From Flectobacillus longus (lineage in GTDB: Bacteria; Bacteroidota; Bacteroidia; Cytophagales; Spirosomataceae), in contig NZ_JASHIC010000030.1 of NCBI RefSeq assembly GCF_030056705.1, positions 1 to 64,000 of the forward strand: 64,000 nt of DNA. The letters are read 5' to 3'. A program made the position numbers and the translations under genes. Shown piece by piece: positions 1-8,655 of the stretch. The notes beneath the pieces are model-generated. The model searched no databases and had not been told where the DNA came from. It saw nothing but the letters and a program-made list of their open reading frames with translations. Position 1 is the stretch's first letter; each line of letters begins with the position of its first letter.

Positions 1-316
1 ATTACACTTATAATCAGACTTTTGACTTCTTTTCTTTTAATAATTTTATCCTTAAAGATTCTCTAACATGTTATAGCAGTCGTTATTATTTAACCGCTAT
101 AATCTATTTAGCCTATTTGTCAACTATGAGAAAAATATCGCTGTATATACCGATATTTTAGGCTTATAGCTAAATTTTAGAAACCCTTAAATTTATTTTT
201 TTAAGTTGGATACAATTCAGCAGTTTAATCATTGAAACTGTCAAATTATCTTTTTCAATTGCAAATTATTTTCTTTTTATACTTTATCTATTTTAACCCC
301 AAAAACTTTCATTACC
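1..316. other. AT-rich intergenic leader, no gene seen
   Basis: Very A/T-rich sequence before the first gene. I see no reading frame with a signal peptide or recognisable domain, no strong hairpin, and no convincing TAnnTTTG promoter box. The promoter of the YceI-like gene presumably lies within the last 100 bases, but I cannot place it. Confidence 0.5.
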
Positions 317-883
317 ATGAAAAAAATCAGCCTTCTCTCTTTTCTTTTAGTAGCTTCATTAAGCACATTTGCTCAAAAATGGTCAGTAGATAAAGCACAC
401 GCTAAAGTTGGCTTTAGTGTTGTACACATGATGCTTTCGGATGTAGACGGTTCATTCAAAAAATTTGATGCTTCTATCACTTCTTCGAAAGATGATTTTT
501 CTGATGCTACATTTGAATTCACTATCGACGCAAATACAATCAGCACAGATAACGATATGAGAGATGGACACCTCAAAGGCGATGGTTTCTTTGATGTAGC
601 CAACTTTCCAAGTATCACATTCAAAAGTAATTCTGTACAAAAATCAGGCGCAAAAACTTTGAAAGTAGCTGGCGACTTGACTATGCACGGCGTAACAAAA
701 CCAGTAACATTTGATGTAACATTGAATGGTCTTGGCGAAAACCGTCAAAAGAAAAAATTAGCTGGTTTCAAAGTTGTAGGTACTATCAAGCGTTCTGACT
801 TTGGTGTTGGTGGCAAAACTCCTACAGCAGTAGTTAGCGACGAAATCGAATTGAAAGCAAACGGTGAATTTGTTCAAAACTAA
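317..883 (+). CDS. YceI-family periplasmic lipid-binding-like protein
   Basis: Secreted YceI-fold protein of 188 residues, the usual family length. A signal peptide (MKKISLLSFLLVASLSTFAQ) comes first. The mature part has the family pattern: WSVDKAHAKVGFSVVHMM near the start, a central NDMRDGHLKGDGFFDV segment, and LTMHGVTKPVTFDV about two thirds along. YceI proteins are lipocalin-like barrels that bind isoprenoid or amide lipids. The ligand and physiological role here cannot be read from sequence. It is a single-gene unit, since a near-perfect hairpin terminator follows about 27 bases after the stop. The start is the only ATG that gives a proper signal peptide. Confidence 0.93.
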   Translation: MKKISLLSFLLVASLSTFAQKWSVDKAHAKVGFSVVHMMLSDVDGSFKKFDASITSSKDDFSDATFEFTIDANTISTDNDMRDGHLKGDGFFDVANFPSITFKSNSVQKSGAKTLKVAGDLTMHGVTKPVTFDVTLNGLGENRQKKKLAGFKVVGTIKRSDFGVGGKTPTAVVSDEIELKANGEFVQN

Positions 884-909
884 TTGATTCAGATTTTCTA
901 GAAATATCA

Positions 910-952
910 ACTGCGCTAGTGTTTAAGACCAAAACACTAGCGCAGTTTTTTT
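910..952 (+). terminator. Rho-independent terminator of the YceI gene
   Basis: A perfect 15-bp stem (910-924 with 932-946, arm ACTGCGCTAGTGTTT) closes a 7-base loop and runs into seven T residues. Confidence 0.9.
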
Positions 953-1087
953 ATATAGTAAAAACTTAATACTTGAGGACTTCCTCAGGACTAGCGATAA
1001 TCACTCAACCCTCCTCCACTCATCACACGATACGACGTTTTGACACAATCTATCCTTCTCAAAAAGCAATAAACGCCCAGAATCTTG

Positions 1088-1095
1088 TATATTTG
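1088..1095 (+). promoter_or_regulatory. Possible -7 box (TATATTTG) upstream of the M61 peptidase
   Basis: TATATTTG matches the Bacteroidota TAnnTTTG consensus, 115 bases before the start codon at 1210. No TTG is seen at the usual -33 spacing, so this is weak. The rest of the 884-1209 gap holds only the terminator at 910-952. Confidence 0.3.
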
Positions 1096-1209
1096 GGCAA
1101 AGCGCCCTTAGCTAATACTTTCTGAGTTCATACAACATGCACATACAAATTCCGTTGTAGGAACAAATTGAGCCTTTGTTCGCTTCAAGAACTTTAATTT
1201 TTTTATTCA

Positions 1210-3081
1210 ATGAAAAAAACTATTTTGACGCTCTGCGCACTCGTTATGTGTGTTGGGTCTTTTGCGCAAAAAGTTACCCAAAATGCTTCGTATCAATTCT
1301 TTGTTGACTTAACTACTGTCAAAAATGATAAACTAGAAGTATCATTAATTGCACCTAAAATCAATAAGGACGAAATCACGTATAATCTCCCAAAGATTGT
1401 TCCTGGAACTTACGCCAACTATGACTTTGGTCGTTACATTACAGACTTCAAAGCTTTTGACGCTGCTGGTAAAGCCCTCAAAGTAGAAAAGCTTGACAAA
1501 AACAGTTATAAGATTGCTAAAGCTAAAAGTCTTTACAAAATCACTTATTTGGTAGATGACACTTGGGATTCTCCCGAAATCAGTGGTGAATATGTATTTG
1601 AACCTGCGGGTACGGATATTGAAAAGGATACTTTGTTTGCTGTTAACACACACGGTTTCTTTGGCTATTTCGATAATTTGAAAAACGTAACCTACAACGT
1701 CAATTTCTCGAAACCAAAGGGCTTTTATGGTGCTACGTCGATGATTGCAAGCAAAAGCGATGCAAGCAGTGATTTGTTTTCGGCAGGTAATTACAATGAT
1801 TTGGTAGATGCACCAATCATGTATTCAAAACCAGATACTACAGTATTGAAAGTAGGTGGCGCAGATATTTTGATTTCGGTGTATTCTCCCAACAAAAAAG
1901 CAACTTCTGCTGAGATTGCTGCCAATGTCAAAACGTTGTTGGAAGCACAAAAAGAATATTTGGGTGGCACTTTGCCCATCAAAAAATATGCGTTCTTGAT
2001 TATTTTGTCAGACAATTTGAAAAATGGTAGCTATGGCGCTCTCGAACATTCGTATTCGTCTTTCTATTATTTGCCAGAGGCTTCTGCCGAAGAACTTTCT
2101 CAAACAGTTAAGGACGTTTGTGCTCACGAGTTTTTCCATATTGTAACGCCATTGAGTATCCACGCTGAAGAAATTGGCAACTTCGACTTCAACAAACCAA
2201 AAATGTCTAAGCATTTGTGGATGTACGAAGGTATGACCGAGTATGCGGCAGGTCACATGCAAATCATGTACGACTTGATTCCTTTGGGTCAATATTTGAA
2301 TATGCTTCGTAACAAAATCAACAATATGTATGATCGTTACGATGAAAAAGTGCCATTTACCGAAATGAGTGCTGATGTGTTGGAAAAATACAAAGACCAA
2401 TATCCAAACGTGTACGAAAAAGGTGCTTTGATCGGCTTGTGTTTGGATATCAAACTACGTCAGCTTTCGAAAGGAGCTTACGGAACACAAAATTTGATGC
2501 GTGATTTGTCAAAATATTACGGTAAAGAAAAGTCATTTAAAGACCCAGAATTGTTCGACAAAATCACGGAGATTACTAAATTCCCGGAACTTCGTCAGTT
2601 TTTTACAAAATATGTAGAAGGCAATCAACCTCTACCACTAGAGGAAATCTTCCAAAGTGTAGGGATTGAATTCCAAAAAGAAGCAAAAGTTCGTGAGAAA
2701 TCTATTGGCGTATCAGTTTACAGCCTAGGACTCAATCAAGAATCAAAAGCGATTTATATCCTCGACGACGAAGGAATTGATGCTTTCGGCAAAAAATTAG
2801 GATTGAAAGCTGGTGACGAATTTGTTTCCTTAAATGATAAAGCTTTAGATTTGGCTAACTTCCGTAATACACGTATGGACTTTATGCAAAATGCCAAAGA
2901 AAACGAAGCAATCAATATAGTTGTGATGCGCAAAGAAGGAGACAAGAAAGTCGAAGTAAAACTTTCAGCGCCTTTATTTATTCCTGAAATTATTGAGAAA
3001 AACTTGCTTAAACCAGTAGCTAATCCAACCGAAGCGCAAGTGACTTTGTTGAAAGCATGGTTGTCGCCAGCAAGTAAATAA
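1210..3081 (+). CDS. M61-family (glycyl aminopeptidase-like) metallopeptidase with PDZ
   Basis: Secreted zinc peptidase of 623 residues. Signal peptide MKKTILTLCALVMCVGSFAQ, then an N-terminal beta domain, then the gluzincin core with HEFFH (H306, E307, H310). The likely third zinc ligand is E340 in MYEGMTEYAA. A PDZ-like region lies around residues 500-600 (GLKAGDEFVSLNDKALD). This order, N-domain, M61 catalytic domain, PDZ, is standard for the family. It presumably acts in the periplasm or at the outer membrane on peptides. A second, divergent M61-like protein with the same organisation lies at 51072-52751. The gene ends in a strong terminator that touches the next ORF. Confidence 0.92.
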   Translation: MKKTILTLCALVMCVGSFAQKVTQNASYQFFVDLTTVKNDKLEVSLIAPKINKDEITYNLPKIVPGTYANYDFGRYITDFKAFDAAGKALKVEKLDKNSYKIAKAKSLYKITYLVDDTWDSPEISGEYVFEPAGTDIEKDTLFAVNTHGFFGYFDNLKNVTYNVNFSKPKGFYGATSMIASKSDASSDLFSAGNYNDLVDAPIMYSKPDTTVLKVGGADILISVYSPNKKATSAEIAANVKTLLEAQKEYLGGTLPIKKYAFLIILSDNLKNGSYGALEHSYSSFYYLPEASAEELSQTVKDVCAHEFFHIVTPLSIHAEEIGNFDFNKPKMSKHLWMYEGMTEYAAGHMQIMYDLIPLGQYLNMLRNKINNMYDRYDEKVPFTEMSADVLEKYKDQYPNVYEKGALIGLCLDIKLRQLSKGAYGTQNLMRDLSKYYGKEKSFKDPELFDKITEITKFPELRQFFTKYVEGNQPLPLEEIFQSVGIEFQKEAKVREKSIGVSVYSLGLNQESKAIYILDDEGIDAFGKKLGLKAGDEFVSLNDKALDLANFRNTRMDFMQNAKENEAINIVVMRKEGDKKVEVKLSAPLFIPEIIEKNLLKPVANPTEAQVTLLKAWLSPASK

Positions 3082-3114
3082 TCATTGACTTTTGCTATTT
3101 AATTAGCTATTTTC

Positions 3115-3149
3115 AAGTCTAGCATTTCAAACAATGCTAGACTTTTTTT
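3115..3149 (+). terminator. Rho-independent terminator after the M61 gene
   Basis: A 12-bp stem (3115-3126 with 3133-3144, arm AAGTCTAGCATT), a 6-base loop, then an unbroken T run. The T run ends exactly at the first ATG of the next reading frame (3150). Confidence 0.88.
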
Positions 3150-3881
3150 ATGCAAAAAATCTACCCTATCAAATGCCCAAAACTATCAGATAGTTATTGG
3201 ATTCGAGGCTTACATTTCTTGGTTGTATCCTTTTTTTATGCCTGTTCATCTTCAGATTCGGTAGACTTCAAACCTAGCACTTTAGTCACAAAAGACTACC
3301 TAATGCAAGAAAAAGGGCAGTTTTGCATTTTTTCAGTTCGTCAAATTTCTTATTCGCTCAATCAAAAAGCAACAGAAACTCTTTTTATCGAAAAACATAT
3401 AGTTATCGACCATCCTGTTGACAACGAAGGTGTACTGATTGCTATTTTTCGTAAAAACCAAGAAAATGCAAGTTGGATTGAAACTGGCAGAAAATTGGTA
3501 GTTTTACAGAATAGCAAAATAATAGAGATTCAAAGCAACCAAACACAGTGTATCTTGGTCAATCCAATTGAAGTTGGAACCCAATGGAATTTTCAATTAT
3601 ATAATCAAACAAAAGCACAGCAAGCCCAAATTATTCGCGTTCTACCTCAAGTTATCTATTCAAACAAAACGATTTCAAATCTGGTAGAGGTTGAATTGTT
3701 TAAAGATTCGAGTGCTTTAAGTTTACAAAAAAAGCAAGTCTTCTTGGCACCAAATTGGGGCGTTGTTTTCTCAAAAGAATCAAATGTTTCTTATTGTTAT
3801 GAAGGCAATTGTTTGGGCAAAGGACAAATCAACTATGGAACAGTTATCACTTATGATTTGATAGATTATGGCAAAGAATAA
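3150..3881 (+). CDS. Putative lipoprotein of unknown function
   Basis: 243 residues, not recognised as a named family. A hydrophobic stretch (LHFLVVSFFYAC, residues 21-32) ending in C-SSSD reads as a lipoprotein signal, so the mature protein would be anchored at Cys32. The rest looks like an all-beta extracellular domain (VGTQWNFQLYNQTKAQQAQIIRV) with a C-terminal CYEGNC pair of cysteines. The predicted start sits directly on the T run of the preceding terminator, so either transcription reads through or the leader differs from this call. The end overlaps the downstream subtilase by 14 bases, suggesting translational coupling and export of the two together. Confidence 0.7.
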   Translation: MQKIYPIKCPKLSDSYWIRGLHFLVVSFFYACSSSDSVDFKPSTLVTKDYLMQEKGQFCIFSVRQISYSLNQKATETLFIEKHIVIDHPVDNEGVLIAIFRKNQENASWIETGRKLVVLQNSKIIEIQSNQTQCILVNPIEVGTQWNFQLYNQTKAQQAQIIRVLPQVIYSNKTISNLVEVELFKDSSALSLQKKQVFLAPNWGVVFSKESNVSYCYEGNCLGKGQINYGTVITYDLIDYGKE

Positions 3882-5490
3882 ACTTTTTTTACTACTTTTT
3901 CCCTTCTTATTTAGTCTTTCAAGCTTGGGACAAGGAGCTCTTAAATATTTGGTTTTATTAAAAGACAAAAATAATTCCCCCTATCAAGTCTCTCAAGCTA
4001 GACAATTTTTGTCGGCTCGTGCTATTGATCGGAGAGCCAAACAAAATATTGCTATCAATACGCAAGATTTTCCTGTAAATACCACCTATATCAATCAAAT
4101 CAAACAAACGGGTGCCAAAGTTTGGTACACTTCTCGTTGGATGAACGCTGCTCTTGTCGAAGCCACTCCAGAAGAGCTAACACAGATTTTAGCATTAAAT
4201 TTTGTAAAAGGGTTAGAAGGAAAAGGGGCATTAAGAAGCTATGCTAGTATGCTTTCGGCTGCCCGAAGAGTATCTAAATTTGCGATGGAGGATAGCCCAG
4301 CTCCGACAGGTTACGGGTTATCCGAAACTCAAAACCTTATGCTCGGCGTAGATGCCATGCACAATCAAGGTTTTCAAGGGCAAAATATGTTGATTGCGGT
4401 GTTTGATGCAGGTTTTACAGGTACCAACACAATTCCTGCCTTTAGTCATTTATTCAACAACAACAGGGTGATTCAAACGTATGATTTTGTCGAAAACAAT
4501 ACATTTGTCTATAACTATCACTCACACGGCACCAATGTACTGTCATGTATGGCGTCTTTACAAACTGGAAGAATGATTGGCACTGCACCAGAGGCGTCTT
4601 ATGCACTATTCAGAACCGAAGACGACGACAGCGAGTCGATTTTGGAAGAGGTCAACTGGCTTATTGCTGCCGAGCGTGCCGATAGTTTAGGTGTAGATTT
4701 AATTAATTCTTCTTTAGGATATACTGAATTTGACGATGCCAATACCAATCATACCTATCAGGATATGAATGGCAAAACAACCATTGCCGCCAGAGCAGCC
4801 AAATGGGCTGCGCAAAGAGGTATCATTTGTACTATCAGTGCGGGCAATGAAGGCGCAGATACTTGGAAGTATATCTCTACCCCTGCCGATGCCGACTCGA
4901 TTATTGCGGTTGGAGCGGTTACAAGCACACGTAATGTTGCATCATTTAGCTCACGCGGACCCAGTTCTGATGGAAGAATTAAGCCCGACTTATCGGCTAT
5001 GGGGCAAAGTGTTGCCGTACTAAATACCGCTGGAAACGCTACAGTTTCTAGTGGCACTTCGTTTTCTTCTCCTATTCTTTGTGGAATGGTAGCAGGGTTG
5101 TGGCAAGCATTGCCTAATAAAAAAGCTCAGGAAATTATTCAATTATTGAAAGAGACAGCCAGTGACTATAGCGCACCAAACAATACAATTGGTTATGGTA
5201 TTCCTAATTTTAATATTGCTTATCTAAAGGCACAAATTCCCTTATTTGAAGGCATTTCTTTGGCATTTCCTAATCCGATTAATGACCAGCTAAAAATAGC
5301 TTTATCTGATTTTTCCACTCAAAAAAACTATAACTATCAAATTTTTGACAGTCAAGGAAATGAAATATTACAAGGTAGTATTTCAAATGCAATTACTTTT
5401 ATCAATAGCTCCAACTGGTCAAAAGGCATGTATATTCTCAAACTTACGGTCAATCAACAAATCGTAGAACATAAAATCATCAAGCTATAA
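3868..5490 (+). CDS. S8 subtilisin-like serine peptidase with T9SS sorting domain
   Basis: Secreted subtilase of 540 residues. After the signal peptide (LFLLLFPFLFSLSSLGQG) comes a short propeptide-like region. The catalytic triad follows: D180 in IAVFDAGFTG, H220 in YHSHGTN, S398 in SSGTSFSSP. The last ~75 residues (from AFPNPINDQLKI to a GMYILKLTVN...KIIKL ending) form a type-A C-terminal domain that directs export through the type IX secretion system and is normally cleaved at the surface. The start overlaps the end of the upstream lipoprotein gene, so the two are probably co-translated. The T9SS machinery itself is not in this window. Confidence 0.93.
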   Translation: MAKNKLFLLLFPFLFSLSSLGQGALKYLVLLKDKNNSPYQVSQARQFLSARAIDRRAKQNIAINTQDFPVNTTYINQIKQTGAKVWYTSRWMNAALVEATPEELTQILALNFVKGLEGKGALRSYASMLSAARRVSKFAMEDSPAPTGYGLSETQNLMLGVDAMHNQGFQGQNMLIAVFDAGFTGTNTIPAFSHLFNNNRVIQTYDFVENNTFVYNYHSHGTNVLSCMASLQTGRMIGTAPEASYALFRTEDDDSESILEEVNWLIAAERADSLGVDLINSSLGYTEFDDANTNHTYQDMNGKTTIAARAAKWAAQRGIICTISAGNEGADTWKYISTPADADSIIAVGAVTSTRNVASFSSRGPSSDGRIKPDLSAMGQSVAVLNTAGNATVSSGTSFSSPILCGMVAGLWQALPNKKAQEIIQLLKETASDYSAPNNTIGYGIPNFNIAYLKAQIPLFEGISLAFPNPINDQLKIALSDFSTQKNYNYQIFDSQGNEILQGSISNAITFINSSNWSKGMYILKLTVNQQIVEHKIIKL

Positions 5491-5920
5491 GTAATCGTGC
5501 AGAATAAGATTTAAGTTATGTATTTAGGCACTAGGCAACAGGCACAAGGCACAGAGTGTTAAAATGTTTTTTATTACCCACAACCATGCTTTTTCCCAAA
5601 ACCCACCGCCGAAAGCTGTTAACTGAAAGCCCCAAGCATAATCTTAAATTTTATTTTACCTACTAACTTAAGTATTAATGCAAAATAAAATTGCATTAAT
5701 ACGCTTTAAGCTGTAAGCCGTAGGCATTAGGCAAAAGAGCTTAAGTTATTTCATGAGAAATTCATTTCAACTTTTAGCCTACAGCATAAAGCCTAGAGCT
5801 TTATGCCGTGTGAATAAGTAAAGCTTTTTTACCTACGGCTTACTGCTTAAAGCGTATGAATGAATTCTGAAATCGGGGAGTATTTTTCAATCTATCCAAA
5901 GATTTTTTTATATTTATCGG
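5491..5920. other. Intergenic region with degenerate repeats
   Basis: A 430-base gap. It begins with a GGCACAAGGCAC motif near 5539 (the CACAAAG repeat family), then a GCCGAAAGCTGTTAACTGAAAGCC stretch near 5608, then the nested inverted repeat annotated separately. No coding potential seen. Confidence 0.6.
5702..5854. repeat. Nested inverted repeat (TAAGCCGTAGGC family)
   Basis: Outer arms 5702-5742 and 5820-5854 are near-complementary over about 35 bases (CGCTTTAAGCNGTAAGCCGT on the left arm and on the complement of the right arm). Between them an inner hairpin pairs GCATAAAGC (5784-5792) with GCTTTATGC (5798-5806). Related, more decayed copies occur at 42847-42930, 56395-56425 and 60661-60755. 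No flanking target duplication was found, so it is not called a transposon. Confidence 0.7.
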
Positions 5921-5941
5921 ATGTTTATCCCCCGCTATAGC

Positions 5942-8278
5942 ATGAGGTCAATATTATACAAAAGTCTTTGTTTTCTTGCTGCCATCATTTGTTCACTCTC
6001 TTCTCTAGCACAGTTTCATCGCGAAGCTCGATGGATTAGTGTGACTGAACCTCAAAAAGCAAATCAGTGGATTTGTTTTAGAAAAAAAATTACCCTCAAA
6101 AAAGCCATGGCAACAGCCATGACCAAAATCGCCGTAGATTCCAAGTATTGGTTATGGGTCAATGGGCAATTGGTAGTACGTGAAGGTGGACTCAAACGTG
6201 GTCCTAATCCACAAGATACCTATTATGACAATGTGGATTTAGCCCCGTATTTGAAAGCTGGAGAAAACACTGTCGCTATTTTGGTTTGGTATTTTGGCAA
6301 AAAAGGGTTTAGTCATAACAGCTCTGGACAAGCAGGACTCCTATTTGATTTACCTACGCCAAGCGGTAGTAATTGGGTTAGTAATGCCTCTTGGCTTTGT
6401 AGAGTTCATCCTACTTTTGGAGAAACTCAAGCTCCATTTCCTAATTATCGCCTAGCCGAATCCAATATTTATTTCAATGCCCAAACTGATATTGAAGGTT
6501 GGTTTGAACCAAAATTTGATGACTCTCATTGGGAGTCTGCCAGTGAAATGGGTGCTGTTGGAGACACTCCTTGGAATAATTTAATTGAAAGACCTATTCC
6601 ACAATGGCATTATAGTAGCCTACAAAACTATATAAACACCCCTCCTCTCCCACTCAATAGCCTTGGTGATACGCTAGCCTTACAACTTCCTAAAAATCTA
6701 GCCATCACTCCTTATTTTAAAATTGAGGCAAAAGCTGGGCAAAAAATTGATATTCGTACCGACAACTATTATGGTGGTAGCGAACCTAATCTTCGTACTG
6801 AATATATTACCAAAAATGGTGTACAAGAATTTGAAAGTCCCGCCTATTTTAATGGTCATACAGTCAAATATTTTTTCCCAAAAGGTATCAAAATTTTATC
6901 TGTTCAATACCGAGCCACTCGCTACAATTATGAAATTCAAGGAGATTTTACTTGTAATGATGCTTTTTTGAATAAACTAAAAGAAAAAGCGCTGACTACG
7001 CTCAACCTCAATGTACGAGATGTCATATCTGACTGTCCTGACCGTGAGCGTGCTCAGTGGTGGGGCGATGTGGTAATCAATGAAGGAGAAATGTTTTACT
7101 ACTGGAATCAAGCAGGGCATCAATCTCTACAAAAAGCTATTCGTGAGTTAGTAGCTTGGCAAAAGCCCGACGGAGCGCTTTTTTCCCCTATTCCTGCGGG
7201 CAATTGGGATAGAGAACTTCCTGCCCAAATGTTGGCTAGTATTGGCGAATATGGCTTCTGGAACTATTATCGATATACGGGTGACTCGGCACTGATTGCT
7301 GAGGTATATCCTGCTATCAAAAAATACCTTTCACTTTGGGAGATAGATGAAAATCACTTAGTAAAACATCGAACTGGTGGCTGGATGTGGCACGACTGGG
7401 GACAAAATGTAGATGTAGCACTACTGGATAACGCATGGTATTATTTGGCAATGAAAGGACTATGCAAAATGGCACATTTGTTGGGTTTAGAGGAAGATGT
7501 GGCAGCGTATGCTTATCAAATGCAAGAAATGAAAGATGCTTTTAATGAGACCTATTGGCGCGGTAATTTCTATAGAAGTCCCAACTATAAAGGCATTACT
7601 GATGATAGAGGCAACGGTCTGGCAGTAGTAGCAGGTCTGAGTAGCCCAGAACAATATGGCTCCATTAGCTTATTCCTGAGTCAGGAGTTGCATGCAAGTC
7701 CATACATGGAAAAGTATATTTTGGAAGCATTATTTCTGATTGGGGAAGATAAAAAAGCTATTGCTCGTATGAAAACCCGTTACAAATCTATGGTCAATAG
7801 TCCTATTAGTACCCTGTGGGAAGGTTGGGAACTCAACAGCGCTACTTACGGCGGTGGCACTTACAATCATGGTTGGACTGGTGGTCCAGCAACTCTTCTT
7901 TCGCAATATGTAGCAGGTATTAGTCCTTTGACAAATGGTTTTAAAACTTATAAAATACAGCCCCAAATAGGCATTCTGACCTCAATAAAGGCACAAGTGC
8001 CCTGTCCAGCAGGTTTGATAAAAGTAAATATTCAAAACACCCCTCAACAATTTACACTAAACACAGAGGTACCAGTAGGCATGCAAGGAGTCATATCAAT
8101 TCCGATTTTAACCGATATTTATTCCGAAATTACGTGTAACGGAACTGTGATTTTTGCTAATGACAAATACATTAATGCCCTGCCATGGCTAGACTTAGTA
8201 CCTGGCAATGAGCATTATTTTAATTTTGAAGTAAAAAATGGTGGGAAGATAGTTTTTGTGGCGAAGAATAAGAAGTGA
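5942..8278 (+). CDS. GH78-type alpha-L-rhamnosidase
   Basis: Secreted glycoside hydrolase of about 778 residues. The frame is open from an ATG at 5921, but the ATG at 5942 gives a cleaner signal peptide (MRSILYKSLCFLAAIICSLSSLAQ) and is preferred. An N-terminal jelly-roll region comes first, with features seen in rhamnosidases (WISVTEPQKANQWICFRKKI; YDNVDLAPYL). Then the (alpha/alpha)6 barrel with the GH78 signature SDCPDRERAQWWGD and downstream WHDWGQN. A C-terminal beta domain closes the protein. Predicted role: removal of terminal L-rhamnose from plant or bacterial glycans in the periplasm. Exact linkage specificity cannot be read. It converges on the TlpA-like gene across a duplicated segment. 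Confidence 0.88.
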   Translation: MRSILYKSLCFLAAIICSLSSLAQFHREARWISVTEPQKANQWICFRKKITLKKAMATAMTKIAVDSKYWLWVNGQLVVREGGLKRGPNPQDTYYDNVDLAPYLKAGENTVAILVWYFGKKGFSHNSSGQAGLLFDLPTPSGSNWVSNASWLCRVHPTFGETQAPFPNYRLAESNIYFNAQTDIEGWFEPKFDDSHWESASEMGAVGDTPWNNLIERPIPQWHYSSLQNYINTPPLPLNSLGDTLALQLPKNLAITPYFKIEAKAGQKIDIRTDNYYGGSEPNLRTEYITKNGVQEFESPAYFNGHTVKYFFPKGIKILSVQYRATRYNYEIQGDFTCNDAFLNKLKEKALTTLNLNVRDVISDCPDRERAQWWGDVVINEGEMFYYWNQAGHQSLQKAIRELVAWQKPDGALFSPIPAGNWDRELPAQMLASIGEYGFWNYYRYTGDSALIAEVYPAIKKYLSLWEIDENHLVKHRTGGWMWHDWGQNVDVALLDNAWYYLAMKGLCKMAHLLGLEEDVAAYAYQMQEMKDAFNETYWRGNFYRSPNYKGITDDRGNGLAVVAGLSSPEQYGSISLFLSQELHASPYMEKYILEALFLIGEDKKAIARMKTRYKSMVNSPISTLWEGWELNSATYGGGTYNHGWTGGPATLLSQYVAGISPLTNGFKTYKIQPQIGILTSIKAQVPCPAGLIKVNIQNTPQQFTLNTEVPVGMQGVISIPILTDIYSEITCNGTVIFANDKYINALPWLDLVPGNEHYFNFEVKNGGKIVFVAKNKK

Positions 8279-8655
8279 GGGATAAGGCACATAGTAGCAA
8301 AGATGCAGAGTGGCAAAGGCACAAAGTAGCAAAGGCACAAAGTAGCAAAGGCACAAAGGGAGTAATTTATACATTTTCCCTTTGTGCCTTTCTTTGTTAC
8401 TCTATACCTTTGTGCCTATTTTTTCTTCCTCTTCTCCTCAGCATTAATTAATTTCAAATATGGAGGGAAAATTGTTTTGTGGCGAAGAATAAGAAGTGAG
8501 GGATAAGGCACATAGTAGCAAAGATACAGAGTGGCAAAGGCACAAAGTAGCAAAGGCACAAAGGGAGTAATTTATACATTTTCCCTTTGTGCCTTTCTTT
8601 GTTACTCTATACCTTTGTGCCTATTTTTTTCTCTTCTTCTCCTCAGCATTAATCA
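8240..8655. repeat. Tandem duplication of the convergent intergenic segment
   Basis: Copy 1 (about 8240-8458) and copy 2 (about 8459-8655) are near-identical. Each copy carries the last ~35 bases of the rhamnosidase gene (GGCGAAGAATAAGAAGTGAG at 8260 and again at 8481), CACAAAGTAGCAAAGG repeats, a hairpin (8347-8360/8378-8391 and 8552-8565/8583-8596, arm AAAGGCACAAAGGG), and the last ~30-35 bases of the opposing TlpA-like gene (CTCCTCAGCATTAAT). Copy 1 has one extra ~15-base CACAAAG unit and copy 2 a few substitutions. The hairpins could end transcription from both sides. Only the outermost 3' ends belong to intact genes. Confidence 0.85.

Noticed and set aside
5702-5854. Inverted repeat considered as an insertion sequence end pair
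   Set aside because: Only ~150 bases long, no transposase and no flanking target duplication visible, so called a repeat only.
8281-8620. Regular CACAAAG repeats considered as a CRISPR array
   Set aside because: Units are 8-15 bases with no unique spacers of constant length and no cas genes; the structure is a segmental duplication plus simple repeats.
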